64,000 nt of DNA from Eleginops maclovinus (Eukaryota; Chordata; Actinopteri; Perciformes; Eleginopidae): assembly GCF_036324505.1 (NCBI RefSeq), contig NC_086350.1, positions 27,448,257-27,512,256 of the forward strand, given 5' to 3'. Position numbers and translations under genes: made by a program. Under the pieces are notes generated by a model. It was given only the letters and a program-made list of their open reading frames with translations. It did no database searches and was not told the DNA's origin. Shown piece by piece: positions 1-12,954 of the stretch (its first letter is position 1; each line of letters starts with the position of its first letter).

Positions 1-522
1 TCCTTCAGATTCATTCAGGGCTCACTAGCCTGTACAAGGACAATAGAACCGGAATAGGACTGGAGGGACTTTGCTTATTTTAATCAAATAAATGACGCAC
101 GCTAGCTTTAGCAGCCGATACCTTTGTGAGGCTTGAGTTTCTGGATGTTGTACAGCATGCATCTTAACAGCTGCTGGGTGTTTGCTGTAAGAATAATAAG
201 CAGGTTTACAGCAGAGCTGTGTAGGCATCAGACATGGCCAATATATATCTGACCTTGTGTTTTGAATTTCACAGTCTGTAATCACACATTGGAAGCACTT
301 CAGCGGGAGAGGGCATGCATCCCCACTGCAGCATGGAGTACTTTCCAGGTCCATCTTATGAAAGGGTCTTAGTCATCAAGTACACAAATGATTAGAGATG
401 TGGATAAAATGTAGAATTTCTACAGGCAAGAAGTGCCATGCAACCACCAGGCTTACAGTATTCCCCTACAGATACAATTAAAGAACAATTATAGCACATA
501 ACCCTAATTGTACTAATAAGCT
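1..522. other. Intron, no recognised feature
   Basis: Single-copy-looking AT-rich DNA. Short open frames have no domain or splice context. Confidence 0.5.
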
Positions 523-1046
523 ACACTATATAGAGTATTGGCACACCTACACATTACACCCAAATGTCAAATTATTAGGCATTAATATGAAGTTGGTCCC
601 CCTTTGCAGATGTGACAGCTTGCTCTCTTCTGAGAAGGCTTTCTACAAGATCATGGAGTGTGTCTGTGGGAACTTTTGCCCATTCATCCTGAAGAGCATC
701 TGTGAGGTCAGACCCTGATGTTGGATGAGAGGGCCTGGCTCTCTGTTCTAGTTCATCCCAAAGGTGTTCAGTGCGGTTAAGGTCAGGGCTCTGTGCGGGC
801 CAGTCCAGTTCTTCCACACCAAACTCATCCAGCCATGCCTTTATGGACCTTGCTTTGTGCTCTGGGGCACAGTCATGCTGGAACAGAAGAGGGCCTTCCC
901 CAAACTGTTTCCACAAAGTTGGAAGTATAGAATATTGCAGAATGACTCGGTAAGATGAAGCATTAAGAATCCCCTTCACTGGAACTAAGGGGCCGAGGCC
1001 AACCCAACAAAAACATCCCATACACCCAAGTGTCCCAATATTTTTT
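523..1046 (-). mobile_element. Tc1-like element remnant, internally deleted
   Basis: The left end CACTATATAGAGTATTGGCA resembles the terminus of a common fish Tc1 family. Inside lies the 3' half of a transposase frame on the minus strand. The right end, near AAGTGTCCCAATATTTTT, resembles the opposite terminal repeat. The 5' half of the transposase gene is absent. Edges are approximate. Confidence 0.65.
575..1021 (-). pseudogene. Tc1-like transposase, C-terminal half
   Basis: 148 codons on the minus strand. GPLLFQHDCAPEHKARSIKA carries the second catalytic Asp. DWPAQSPDLNRTEHLWDELE carries the catalytic Glu, with NP(I) changed to NRT. The start at MGCFCWVGLGPLVPVKG follows the usual glycine-box region. 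The N-terminal DNA-binding half and the first catalytic Asp are missing, so this cannot be a working enzyme. It is a different Tc1 lineage from the two elements near 44-46 kb. Confidence 0.85.
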
Positions 1047-1414
1047 ATTTGTTTAGTGAATCAATGAGTAGGAATATGGGCCAAGACACTACGCAGATAT
1101 AGTAGTTTAAAACAAATGTTTACTCTTTACTGAATAAAGTGCAGGAATTATACAGACAGATTTACAACCAACCAAACACTGAAGACAAACTGAGCACCCT
1201 AAAAATGGCTTACATGTTTCGTCATATAAAAGTTTGTAAGTTATCGGAAAAGTTCCTCATTCTGTGTTCTCCTACAAGTCAGCCTGTTTCTCCAGGTCCC
1301 CATACTCAGATCTTGTCCACTTCTTACAAATATACACAATGCCTCTTGGATTATGTTGTACTGTGTGACAGAATGTATAGTCAGTTGTCACTTGAAGTAT
1401 CAACAGCAGCCTGG

Positions 1415-1565
<151 letters not shown>

Positions 1566-2004
1566 GCTGATGTTTTATGTTGTGAAGATTGATGGGATAG
1601 AGGGGGATGATGTTGCACAATGTGTTGAAAACTATTGGTGAAACTGTAGACATTCCAGGAATCCTGCTGATCTGATATCTTGCCAACAGAGTGCTGATCT
1701 GTTTTTGTAGGCTGATCTGAAGGGCTCCCTCCACAAAAGCAATGGGATCATTTTACTGATTTTAGGAATATTATAGAAACACATATTTATGAAATGTTAT
1801 GTCCAACTGGATCTTATCAAAATATTAACAGGACTTTATGATGTTTTAAGAGTAAATGCAATTGCCAGAAGTTAAAAAGCTAACATTAGTCTATAAAAGA
1901 ACTACATATGGGTTGCATAACACCACCGCTAAGCTAAAGGTGGCTAATGTTACCGACATATGTTGTTAAACTAAATGTGAAAATCTGTTATAACCAGAAA
2001 TTTT

Positions 2005-2110
2005 ATTTCACGCATCTTTTGAAACTGTTGACTTTGAGACAAGGTAACAGGAAGTGCTCAAAAGTCATTTCTGGGTTTAAGGACTTATTCCTCCACCACT
2101 GTTTATAGGA
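2005..2110 (+). repeat. Diverged copy of the 25304 repeat
   Basis: TTTGAGACAAGGTAACAGGA then CATTTCTGGGTTTAAGGACT and TTCCTCCACCACTG correspond to 25590-25674, with many changes. Confidence 0.4.
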
Positions 2111-2162
2111 GATTGAAGGTATTTCCAAACTCAGGGAGACATAGGAAACGCTAATTTACTTT

Positions 2163-2350
2163 AGCGCGGTGGTGACTTAGTCACTAGGGACTTGGTTTGG
2201 GAACTGGAAGGTCACTGGTTGAAGTCCCGGAAAGACCAAGAGCTAACGATGTGTCCCTGAGCAAGGCACCCTTCCCTACACTGCTCCACGGGCGCCGTAC
2301 ATATGGCAGCCTACTGCTCCTAACACTTGGATGGGGCCAATGCAGAATGT
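2163..2350 (+). mobile_element. tRNA-derived SINE, family 1
   Basis: TCACTGGTTGAAGTCCCGG is a box-B-like tRNA relic. It is followed by CCTGAGCAAGGCACCCTTCC, CACTGCTCCACGGGCG and CCTACTGCTCCTAACACT. The same sequence in reverse is at 40205-40403, which defines the family. Confidence 0.75.
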
Positions 2351-2468
2351 TGAGAGTAGTTCCTTAGTGATGTGGTAAGAACAGTTATATGTTTTAATGA
2401 GCTCAGCCTGAGAGACAAAGCATTTGTGGCAAGCCTGCTGTGTGATTTAAAATCATTATGAGTTACAT

Positions 2469-2593
<125 letters not shown>

Positions 2594-2726
2594 TTAAACA
2601 TTGCACGTGTACACTCCTCTGTGTGCACGATGCCTCTGTACAGAGCAGTTTGCCCACATAGCTGCAGGGCGGCATGTGTAGGTGTGATCACTGGATAAAA
2701 CAAAGTGCCAACACTGTAATGTCAGA

Positions 2727-2856
<130 letters not shown>

Positions 2857-2871
2857 TAACATTAACTACAG

Positions 2872-3570
2872 TTGAGCTATCTTTACATTGATCTCAAGCT
2901 AGTTAGTGCAACACTAGGAGTAAATGAGGGTTCGAGCGATTGCCATTGCCTGTTTGTCATTCTTAAGTATTGGTTGCATTATGGTCTGTTACATATTTGT
3001 GTGTGCTGTTGTTCAGCATTGGCCTCTCCTCGCCTTCTTTGCCTGCACCCAGAGAGAGACTGTTTGTCAGACTCCACATTCCCTAATGGGTTTCTAAAAC
3101 GCTATCACACAACAGATTTAGTTGCTGAAATAATTGACAGCAATTATTTCAAAAGCAAGTGCTTGTTGTATTTAGAAAGCTTATCCATGAGTGACAGAAC
3201 TGGCACATCCCTAGAGATGAGGTTTAGATCCTGGAAAGCACAAGATAAGATAAACCTTCTTTATCCATTAAAGGCCAAGGGTAACATCTGAATTGTGCAA
3301 CAGCATATGATAGCAATATAGAAAATGAGAAAGTAAAACAAAGGAAAAGAATACAAAACAAAAATATAATAATCTCGATTGTACTTCCAAAATAAGAATA
3401 AACTAGTTCTTAACAGTAGAGCCGTACACATTGTAGGTGGGTGCTGAGGGGGCTGCAGCTGCTGAATTGTGGTCACTATGACTTGGAGTTTTAAATCTTG
3501 CTAAATAGATTCTGAATCAAAGAAAATTTCTGTTCTTTTGAACAACAATTTTATAAACAATATTATATTT
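2872..3570. other. Intron, no recognised feature
   Basis: A 139-codon open stretch (2872-3291) shows no domain, no codon bias and no flanking splice sites that fit the host gene. Treated as chance. Confidence 0.5.
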
Positions 3571-3579
3571 AATTCAATC

Positions 3580-4277
3580 AACAACGCTGATACTCTCTTC
3601 AGGAAAGGACAGAGCAAGCTGGTCTTCCTGAGGAGGTTCAGGTCCTTCAACGTGTGCACGAGGCTGCTGCAGACGTTCTAACAGTCTGTGGGGGCCAGTG
3701 TGCTCTTCTTTGCCATGGTGTGCTGGGGGGGAAACACCAACAAAAGGGATACTGACAGGCTGAACAAGCTGGTGAGGAAGGCTAGCTCTGTTGTTGGAGT
3801 TAAACTGGACAATCTGGAGGAGGTGGCTGAGGGGAGGACGAGGAGGACAGTAACTGGACAGTATCCTGGATAACCCCTCCAAAGCTAGTGAACATGAGGA
3901 GTACGTTCAGCCACAGACTCATCCCACCTCGGCACAGCACTAAGCTCCTGGGAAACTCCTTTGTGCCTGTAGCCATCAGGCTGCACAACAAGGGGGTAAC
4001 CATGTGACTCACTGACAATAACCCAGACTGCACATCAAGCCTGCTCTCTTTGAACAATAACTTTGACCTGCACTTTTTCTGCACACATACATACACATAT
4101 ATTTTTAACAAAACTTATCTGCATATATTTTGTTTAGAATTTAGAATTTTTTATTTAAATGTGTGTTTCATATCCCTGTGTGAAACTGTCTTTTTCCTCT
4201 TCTCTGTTGCTGCATAAACACTTGAATTTCCCCACAGGGATTAATAAAGGTGCATCTTATCTTATCTTATCTTATCA
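3580..4277 (+). mobile_element. LINE 3' end (L2/Rex1-like)
   Basis: Contains frameshifted pieces of the reverse-transcriptase C-terminus: QSKLVFLRRFRSFNVCTRLL, then SVGASVLFFAMVCWGGNTNK and RLNKLVRKASSVVGVKLDNL. It ends GAATTTCCCCACAGGGATTA, then TAAAGG and a (CTTAT)n tail at 4251-4277. 5'-truncated and dead. A second, shorter copy of the same family is at 11262-11505. Confidence 0.8.
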
Positions 4278-4507
4278 AGGAACCTATGCAGCAAATGAAC
4301 ACTGGAATTGAAAAATGACAATGAGGCAGGAGGGCAGGCCATAATGTGGTACGTATAGTCTGTATACCATTTTCTATACTCTAGTAAACCCAAGTGGACA
4401 CCAGTAATGGAAACTGAAGTGGATGTTAGGCGGCTGGTGGGCGCCGTCCAATCAGAAGGTCTATCCCCACCCCTGCAGGCAACATGAAGTTTCCCTTATC
4501 AATATAT

Positions 4508-4643
4508 GTAAAGGGGCTCTATTCTGTTCATCTTCAGGCCCTCTCCTGCTGATGTTCAGGTGTATATCAGTATGTAGAAAAAAAACCTATAGAACACACT
4601 ACAGGAGAGGGAACACCACTACAGGAGAATAGGACTACTTTAA
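4508..4643 (-). mobile_element. TTAA-type MITE, copy with one internal unit
   Basis: Reverse-oriented relative of the 10018 and 14853 elements. It has AAAGGGGCTCTATTCTG at its left end, one 57-bp-family segment (CCTGCTGATGTTCAGGTGTA reversed), then ACACACTACAGGAGAGGGAA, which matches the reverse of 14880-14901. It ends at TTAA, 4640-4643. Confidence 0.65.
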
Positions 4644-4691
4644 AACAATATACCACTAACACCAAAATTGTTCCCTCAGACCCGTCTAAAG

Positions 4692-4718
4692 GGTGTGTGT
4701 GTGTGTGTATGTGTGTGT

Positions 4719-4754
<36 letters not shown>

Positions 4755-4788
4755 GTGTGTGTGCGTGTGTGTGTGTGTGCGCGTGTGT
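4692..4788 (+). repeat. Interrupted (GT)n microsatellite
   Basis: GT repeats broken by ATGT and GCGT units. Confidence 0.97.
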
Positions 4789-5367
4789 AAGTTGCTTTGT
4801 ATAAAAGCATCAGCTAAACAACCTGTATTGTGATATATGGTGATGTAATGGAGGTGGAACGTGACGCTGCTCCTCATCAGTCGCTCACTGACCCTGCAAG
4901 ACATCTCCAGTAATCCATTTATTTACTAGGTCCCAGTCTTTAAAAAAAGATTATTAAACTGAAGACTCTTCCCGTTTTATTTCAGAAAGGTGTATTAATT
5001 TGATATGACAATGGAGGCAGTTGTTAATTAAGTAGAGTAGGTCACTCTGCTGCAGAAACTCTTTCTCATAATGAGAATGGATATTCTTTGGTAAGACAAC
5101 TTGCACAAAAGGTTTGCATATTGGCCTTCATAAAAAGATACATTAAAGCTACCATAATGAATATCTTTATGATATCAGCAGATCAAAATGACTGTGTAAT
5201 GTGAAAGTGGCTGCATACAGTGACCATCTCGGGGAAATCAGCTCACATGAGTCTTTTAATGTCTTATCACAGTTTTTGTATTGTTTGATGTATTGTAGTG
5301 ACTCTTAAGCTGCATGCAGACAAACATTCTTTCAGTTCAATTTTATTTTGCATTCTATCTACCCAGC

Positions 5368-5425
5368 ACCACACGCGCGCACGCACGCACGCACACACAC
5401 ACGCACGCACACACACGCACGCACG

Positions 5426-5492
<67 letters not shown>
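5368..5492 (+). repeat. (CACG)n(CA)n microsatellite
   Basis: GCAC/ACGC tetranucleotide half (alternating purine-pyrimidine, Z-DNA prone) followed by pure CA. Confidence 0.97.
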
Positions 5493-5494
<2 letters not shown>

Positions 5495-5499
5495 TAGCT

Positions 5500-6165
5500 A
5501 TCTAGGTAGCATACTGGAGCATTTAGCAGCTAAAGATGCAAGCAAGATATTCTCCTCAGGAGAGGGTGAGGGCAAAACACAGCTGAATGGAGAGTGAAGT
5601 CCTCTGAGTTGTGTTTGTCAGGTGAACACGAACATGACTCTATTTGGATGTTGCTGAATAAATATCCCCCACAGTTTGGAACCACAGTTTTATAAGTTTG
5701 CGCCCCCCAATTGTGCCCTAAATCAATTAATGCAGGTTTAGAAAAACAGGGTGGAGCAGAATGTGAATCAATTGTGAAAAGCTGGTAAAATCCAAAGCAT
5801 ATCAATTTAATGCCTTTACATTTACAGCCTGATTTTACTGCATTGCATCAAAAACACTGACACTCAACAATTTTTGGTTTCAGAAACAGAATAACTTCTG
5901 CTGTGGCATTTAAACCCTTTACACCGCCCGCTGCAGTAAATGGGACTTTATTACAGTCCCCTCCCTGATGGCTCTTACTCTACGTGGTCATTAGAGGAAC
6001 TAAAGTCATTCCAAAGATCTCTCCTCCTCTGCCTAAAGCCAGTCAGTTTGCTTTCTGTAAGTGTATGACCTCCTGAGTGACTTCCAACAAGTGTACTTAA
6101 AAGTCTGTGCCTTACCTCTCTGGCATCCCTCAGGAGTACTGCTCAGGCTCAGTGTACAGAAGCTT
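5500..6165. other. Intron, no recognised feature
   Basis: Nothing beyond short AT-rich runs. The same holds for 4830-5360 and 6225-6765. Confidence 0.5.
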
Positions 6166-6170
6166 TGTTA

Positions 6171-6171
6171 T

Positions 6172-6220
<49 letters not shown>
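6171..6220 (+). repeat. (CA)n microsatellite, 50 bp
   Basis: CA with one AA interruption. Confidence 0.97.
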
Positions 6221-6768
6221 TTCTTGTTCCAATAGTCTTTCTCATATACACACAGTAAACTATTTGGCATATATCCAACACCTTGTCTTCGAGTCAGCAG
6301 TGAGCCGTCCGTCATTCTGCAGAGCTGGAGCTGCTATCGATTCTATGCTATTAAGGCGGAACACTAGTTAATCAGTCGGTCAGACAGCCAGTCAGCAGGT
6401 CGGCCAGGAAGCTCTGCGTGGAGACAAAGAGTGGCCGACTGAGCATCAAGCATAACGGGCCTGAGCTAATACACTTCATCAGGAAGGATGAGGGTTTCAT
6501 AGTGAAACACATTTAGTCTTTACAGAAGTGGAGCAGCTACAATGAATCACTGCGGCTCACTAATAACTGATGCATCAGAGCTTCCTATTAAATAATTCTG
6601 AATGACTAATATCTCTACTCCATCAGCAGAATAGCAAAACATAACAAGACCCCTGAATGATGGTCTTCCTTTAAGAATATACTGTAAGAAATACAAACCA
6701 ATTGAGTGCTGTGTCAGGTTATAATTAACAATATGTGAGGACTGAGGATGTATATGTATGTATATATA

Positions 6769-7365
6769 CAGTACATGGAAACATGATGCTTTGGGGGGTT
6801 TCTCTGCTAAGGGGAAACGGCGATTCCCCACATCGAGGGGATGATGGAAGGGGCCATGTACTGTAAAATATTAACCTGATAACCTCCTTCCCTCAGCCAG
6901 GACACTGGAAATGGGACATGGATAGGTCTTCCAGCACGACAATGACCCAAAACATACGGTCAAGGCAACTAAGGAGTGGCTACAGAAGAAGAAGCCCATT
7001 AAGGTGATGGAGGGGCCTAGCCAGTCTCTGGACCTCCATCCCATGGAACATCTGTGGAGGGAGCTGAAGCTTCCAGTGGCCCAGCATCAGCCTCCAAACC
7101 TTAAGGATTTTGAGAGAATCTGTAGAGAGGAGAGGGCCAAAATCCCTCCTGAGATGTGAGCAAACCTGGTGACAACTACAAGAAGCATCTGACCTCTGTG
7201 CTGGCCAGCAAGGCTTTCTCCACCAAGAACTAAGGCATGTTTTGCAAGTTTTTTTGATATTCTGTCTCTCACTGTTAAACTAAACTTACCAGTATAGACT
7301 GTTCAGACTGTAAGTGAGCAAACTAACAAAATCGGCAGGGGATCAAATACTTATTTCCTTCACTG
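6769..7365 (+). mobile_element. Tc1-like 3' fragment, same subfamily as 45129-46710
   Basis: From GGAAACATGATGCTTTGGGG to the end this matches the second half of the 45129 element closely, with shared wording such as CCCATTAAGGTGATGGAGGG. It ends GATCAAATACTTATTTCCTT followed by CACTG and TA, a Tc1 terminus. The first kilobase is missing. Sequence CAGT just before the join at 6769 may be the left terminus brought next to the middle by an internal deletion. The transposase is unreadable because of frameshifts. Confidence 0.85.
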
Positions 7366-7469
7366 TATATACAGTATAGATATAGACGAACAGTGTAGCT
7401 AAAGTCAATCACATTGAATAAATGCGGTATATTTCTGCACTTTCCTTGATGTTCAGAGTTGAATTCTTT

Positions 7470-7545
7470 AGGTTTTTTGCACTTATTGTAAGTCGATTTG
7501 GATGAAAGCGTCAGCAAAATGTAATGTAATGTAAATTCATTCTAC
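7470..7545 (+). repeat. LINE/SINE 3' tail
   Basis: TTGTAAGTCGATTTGGATGA, AAGCGTCAGC and then (AATGT)n is a widespread fish retroposon tail. A weaker copy lies at 4787-4825 (AAGTTGCTTTGTATAAAAGC). Confidence 0.55.
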
Positions 7546-7892
7546 AAGAAAGTACATTAGGATCACTAGGGCCTAACAAAATACATCTTAGTACTTTAGC
7601 TACCCTGAGGCAGATTTCCACATTGAAAATGACTACTATCAGTAGCGACCATTATCAATTAGCCCGAGGTTGATGGATATCCAGCAGCCTGACCAGAGGC
7701 GGAGCGGGCCTCATGGGCTCTGAGCTGATGAAGAAGCAGAAAGGCACAGGTTCTCACATTTTAATGATGACAGAATTATTCAGTTATCAATATTTTATTT
7801 TCATTCCCTTTAAAGGACATTTCACCTTTTCTTTTATTGTGCCACTCCAACCTCAGGCTCCAAATAGCGATATTAGTTTGGAGTTATTTTAA

Positions 7893-8664
7893 ATGTTACC
7901 ACTTCCGGTTCCCTCGTCTCAGAGTCAGTGGGATTTCTCTGAAGGATTTTGGAAAATAGCTGGAAATAAGGTAAGGTAATAAGGTATAAACGATAGTCAT
8001 CTGCCCACCACCAGAAGTCCTGTTCTTATCTATGAAGCTGACAGTAACGTGTTAGCTCACTCCAACTATACCACAACACTTTGGTACAGCTCCTGTTGAT
8101 TTGCGCTATACAAATAAAGTTAACTTAAACTACACATTACAAATTCATAGCCCATCTATCTCTAAGTTTTACTGTTGCGTGTAAAATAGGCACCCTGCAT
8201 TTGTACACCGCTTCATTGGCAAACTACACTGTGCACTCATTAACAATAACATTGCAATGGTTTATGGGATGGTCGATGACTCAAAAAACCTGCACTCAAC
8301 AAACCAATTCATTTCTTGTCACCACCAGGTTCAGTGGAATAACTCGGTTCGACAAACCGACTCTTCGGTCAGACCGTCATCTCTACCCTGCTGTACTCTT
8401 CTGTAGTTCCTTTATAGCATAACGTTAGCATTTTGCTTCCGGCGATTAGATTTATGATTTGAAATGATAAAAGTAGGGCAGACATGTGGAGATCATCCGG
8501 CTGAACAAAATGTGCATTTATCAAACAGGTTTGTTTTCCACAGATCTTATTTTTCACAATATTCCAGAATCCTATGGAGAAATCACATTGCTTTTTTCTC
8601 GAGGGAACACATGCAGCTTACTTCCGGGTCGCCCTACAAAAATACGTCATCCCTGCACCAGTCT
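7893..8664. repeat. Longer inverted relative of the 25304 repeat
   Basis: 7893-7972 is the reverse of 25556-25630 (GTCTCAGAGTCAGTGGGATT). 8464-8664 is the reverse of 25304-25484 (CATCCGGCTGAACAAAATGT and CGTCATCCCTGCACCA). The roughly 490 bp between them has no counterpart at 25.5 kb, so one copy has a deletion or the other an insertion. Confidence 0.5.
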
Positions 8665-8749
8665 ATATACAGTTGACAACTTGAAACTAGTTTAAAGCGA
8701 GACATCGTTGACAAAAGCACCGCTGCAGCCTCTGGATGTTTGGATCATG

Positions 8750-9054
8750 TCGCCCACATCACTTTCAGAAGGTATAGGGGTAGTGCAGCTCTACCTCTAC
8801 CTTCCCTTCCACCCACATTCACACCAGGGTTAACATTACACATGGAGGACTGTTTGTTCCTAGTGTGTACTGTCCCTGAAGCCTTCTGTATTCATTGACG
8901 CCCTCCTACATACAGTATACAGTGGCCTAGGAGGAGAACTGGCACCTCTCCAGCTACACAGCTCACTCCATATTTTTCTTGGTCCGATCGGGACGTGAAC
9001 CGGCGACCCTTCGGTCCCAAGACGAAGTCCCTGCTGACTGAGCCACTGCCGCCC
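8750..9054 (-). mobile_element. tRNA-derived SINE, family 2
   Basis: On the minus strand: GGGGCGGCAGTGGCTCAGTC then AGCAGGGACTTCGTCTTGGG and GTCGCCGGTTCACGTCCCG. These are the box A and box B positions of a tRNA-related head. A body with GTGCCAGTTCTCCTCC and CTAGGCCACTGTATACTG follows to about 8750. Differs from the 2163/40205 family in the body. Confidence 0.8.
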
Positions 9055-9059
9055 CAAAT

Positions 9060-10015
9060 TAAAGGGCAGCCTTAGAAAATGCCTCCTCCAAAAAGTAATT
9101 GGCAAACTTAAAGAAATCATAAGGTTGTAAATATGAAGTTAAATCTGCAGAGAATGCAGTTCTAAGATATTGGATTTTAAAGATTTGACAAACGGGCTGG
9201 TCTAAACATTTACACACAGAAGCTTCACAACACTTCAGGAGCCCAAAGTGATATTCTCATAGTTCACAAATGAAACAATCCAATATGAAAATAAAGCCAC
9301 ACTTCTAATTAAAAGTTTCTAGATGTGTGTGTGTGCAGTGTAAAGAGAACCTGGGCTGTGTGCACTGTTCCTAGTCTCACAGGAAGCTGCTTTTCTGGGA
9401 GCATTTCTTTATGACTGAATATAATGAATTTAACATTATTCCAATACCCTGAGATCTGGGGTTTAATAACTGAAATGGATGCCTGTATAAATTATAAATG
9501 ACACAATCTTATTAGAGTTCTTGTTATCTGTAGTGCTGCTGTTCACTTCTCCGTTTGGGTTTATTCAGTTTATTGTGTGTTTAACCATTTCCGTCCAGAG
9601 CGCTCTGTGAGCAGCCTGCTCTATACTCCTGTGTTGTGTTATGTTGTTATTGTAACCAAACCGTGATGAGCTCACAGCTTTTGCAAAATCGTCAGGGGAC
9701 TAATACAAAAATAAATGGCTGATAACCGAAAATCCACAGATATCAGAAAACACTCCCTACTCTCTCCCTCTTTACTTATTCCTCACTCTCTTTTTCTGTA
9801 TTGATGTCTGTCAGTTTTGTAAAAGATCCACTTATCAATAATTCACGAATTGACTGCCCACCTCACATGAAACCCTGCCTCCCTCTGTCTCTCTCTGCTC
9901 TGCCTCGCCCCTCAGTCTATCTCAGACTCTTCCAGTTTCATTAAACTCTGACTCTGTTCTTCCTTTTGATCAATTCACCCTGCCTTCTTACAGGCTTTCT
10001 CTTCTTTTTTTTTCT
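9060..10015. other. Intron, no recognised feature
   Basis: Unique-looking. A pyrimidine-rich stretch at 9745-9970 (CTCTCTCCCTC words) is the only bias. Confidence 0.5.
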
Positions 10016-10017
10016 TC

Positions 10018-10322
10018 TTAAAGGGACAATATAACCAATCAGAGCAGACTGGGCTCTGGTTTCAGACAGAGGGTGAAAAGAGGTGCCGCAGTACAGGCAG
10101 TATGAGAACAATAAAGAGCTTTATAAACATAAAAGCATGGAGACATGTCCCAGGAGAGACACTACATACTGATATACACCTGAACATCAGCTGGAGAGGA
10201 CTCTTTAAAGTAGAGACACTACATACTGATATACACCTGAACATCAGCAGGAGAGGACTCTTTAAAGTAGAGACAATATATCCAAATATGAACCAGAAAT
10301 GAGCAGAATAGGGCCCCTTTAA
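10018..10322 (+). mobile_element. TTAA-type MITE, copy with two internal 57-bp units
   Basis: TTAA at both ends. Ends TTAAAGGGACAATATA and, on the other strand, TTAAAGGGGCCCTATTCT. The inside carries two full 57-bp units starting GAGACACTACATACTGATAT at 10156 and 10213, and the first bases of a third at 10270. TTAA borders suggest piggyBac-type mobilisation (inference). Sister copies are at 4508-4643 and 14853-15359. Confidence 0.75.
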
Positions 10323-10324
10323 TC

Positions 10325-11260
10325 CGTCTCCTTCCTCTACCTCTTTTATTTCCATATATCTTGATCTCCCAGATACTGATCATACACTCCATTGGCCGTC
10401 CTTAACCACATACATAGGAAATAGACACATAGCATCAATGCTGTACAGTAGATCATAATAACTTGATGGCATAATGTATATATGTTTGTATAAACTTATG
10501 TACAACATCTGTTGCTAGTTTGTGAAATATCTATTTGTAATCATTTTTGCTGCTTTGGATTGGCATCTTTTCTTAATCGTCATTGATTAAGTATAACGAT
10601 CATTGCACTGGTTTCCAAACAGGCTCCCAGGACCAGTCCTGGGCTTTCAGGTGAATAAATATGTCCATGGATTCACATCCTCCAGGGTCATATTATGATG
10701 GCACTAGGCCCAAAAATACTTTCCCCCATAGATTGATATTGTGGGAGAGACATGTCTATAAATCAGTAGGTAATTAAAATTAAGTAGGATCTGGAGGTCA
10801 GACTTTTTGGCTTCATGCTCCACTGAGCCATTCTCCTGGTGATGAACCACAGCCTGCTGAAACCAGTTCTCTTCATAAAAGCATGTTTGCAAACCCTCAC
10901 TCTCAGCAACCCTCTGGGCACAGTATGCTGCTGTTATTAGAATCATTACAAATAGTTATCGGAATTAAACACATTTAAAAGTGTGCATGATTTAATTAGG
11001 ATAATGATCAGAATTGTTACGTCAGTGCACGTCTCATCTGCATTACACCGGGTTGTTAGTATACATACACATGTAGTGAAGCACATGGTAATAAAATGCA
11101 TGTCGTGTTATCTCAGTTGATTGCTCATTAACATAAATAACATTGCATAGAATGAACATCCAACGTGGATGTGCCTGGGAGACATTACTCAAGTGAGTAA
11201 GTGTTCTTAATTATCTGCTCGGTTAAATGATATTTCCTTTAATGTGCCAACACTGGTGGA
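10325..11260. other. Intron, no recognised feature
   Basis: Nothing recognised. 11510-12790 is also plain AT-rich intron DNA. Confidence 0.5.
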
Positions 11261-11261
11261 T

Positions 11262-11505
11262 AGAACTGACAATCTGGAGGAGGTGGCCGAGGGGAGGACC
11301 AGGAGGAAGCTGGAGAACCCTTCCCACCCCCTCCATGCTGAGCTTAATTCATTTTCTGTTTTAAGAGGTTTTTACCTGTATATCATTGTAATTGTATCTT
11401 TTATTGTATTATCCGTGTGAATCCGTACTGTCCTGTTTTTCATTCTGACTCTGTTGCTGATTAAACTCCTGAATTTCCCCATGGGGATTAAGAAAGGTAC
11501 ACTGA
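11262..11505 (+). mobile_element. LINE 3' end, short copy of the 3580 family
   Basis: GACAATCTGGAGGAGGTGGC is shared with 3808-3827, followed by a GGGGAGGACCAGGAGGAAGC segment. After a deletion it ends CCTGAATTTCCCCATGGGGA then TTAAGAAAGG. Without an obvious (CTTAT)n tail. Confidence 0.7.
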
Positions 11506-12801
11506 AAAAAGAAAAGTGAAAATCGTTGACTTAACATAATTTTTAGGGTCAAGTAAACAAAGCATATTTCTTTTTATTGCCAACTACATGAAAGTAGCTA
11601 TCTCTACATTCTCGATTTCTCACATGTGCTGCAATCTCTCCTTCTTCTTGACTATGTCTCTTAAAAAGTAAGCTCTTTGTCGGAAGAATGATATTTATTT
11701 TATTTCAAATATACTAAAAATAAATGTTGTTCACCTACAGTTCTCAACAGGATCATTTCTCTCTTCGTTATTTATCATATTGACCTTACATAGTAATTGA
11801 AGGGGCTTCTTCTCTTGTATCTGAGCTTTTGTGCCATTTTTGAACAGTAAAAATAAACGTTGTTTCTTTCTGTTTTTAAACTGAACACCTTGAATGAATG
11901 CAGTCATTGCCCAGCAAAAGTCTGTGATTGGTGTACAGGCACTAATTATTGTAGTCAATTAGAAGTTATAACACATATAAAAGGAACAACTTCTGAACAT
12001 ATTTTTGGGAGCTGGCACGATTTCTTATAATAAGATTATTAGTTGGCTCAAATGTTGGCAGTTTTCCTCGGAACATTAACTTCTCAGTTGACCCTCGGTT
12101 GCCTTGATATTTTGAGTTGTCCTAACCTTTTTTTTCTTACAGTGTATATCTTATCTTATATTTAGAACAATCATGAATTTACTGAACAGCCACAGTGTGT
12201 ATGTACAGTATATGTCAAAGAAAGTTAAAGCTGCAATTAAAACCTGTTTTAGTGTGTGTATTGTATAAAGTGGGTTGCTCCTTTTGACAAACCCACAGAG
12301 GTTTTAGCTTATTTCTACCCAGATCAGATCAAAATGTATTTATAGAAATGAAATAAAACTCTAAAAACCCACCATAACATCTGTTCAGCATCAACAGACC
12401 AGTTATGTTACTGTTCCAGGTAAAAAAAAATTGATTGAGAAAAAAATGACATCAAAATAAATGGTTATGCTGCTCTACAAACAGTGGACATGTCTGCATG
12501 CAAACCTGCTTTTTAAATGTGCACATTTCAGTCATATTGTTTTAAGAGGTCTATTAAAAAACTGTTGGTGCATTTTTATAACTATAGGAAATATGATATT
12601 GTATTTAATGGTGACCACATATGCCTAATATCTTCCTTATACTTTGGTATGCAGATTTCGGTGGCGAACCGTGTCTATCACAACTGGACCATCTGTGGAC
12701 ACCCTCCCCGATTCAAAAATTTGGTAGTTCTAGTCAGACGGACGTCACGGAGGCAGTCACTTGAATTACTGGTACTGTGCTCGCTACATCGTTACACACC
12801 A

Positions 12802-12954
12802 TTAGGGCCTCCTCCACTCAGCAACTTCATTCAGCTCAAGATTTTCAGTTGTTGGACGGACTTTTTTTATAATGTCCATCTTTTCACTGAATGGTCATCT
12901 TGAAAAGGGTACTAACAACAGTTCCGCAACAATATCATCTTCACCTGTTGCCAT
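12802..12954 (-). pseudogene. Possible hAT (ZMYM1-like) transposase N-terminal remnant
   Basis: On the minus strand from an ATG at 12954 the frame reads MATGEDDIVAELLLVPFSR, a TGA, then PFSEKMDIIKKVRPTTENLE before a TAA. PF..KMDII(K)..RPT resembles the start of ZMYM1-like hAT transposases. One in-frame stop and no downstream domain make it a dead fragment. The match is short and may be chance. hAT-like CAGGG...CCCTG termini occur nearby at 13164-13196. Confidence 0.3.

Noticed and set aside
3574..4111. Minus-strand frames across the LINE tail
   Set aside because: The sense peptide is on the plus strand and matches LINE reverse transcriptase. The minus frames are shadows.
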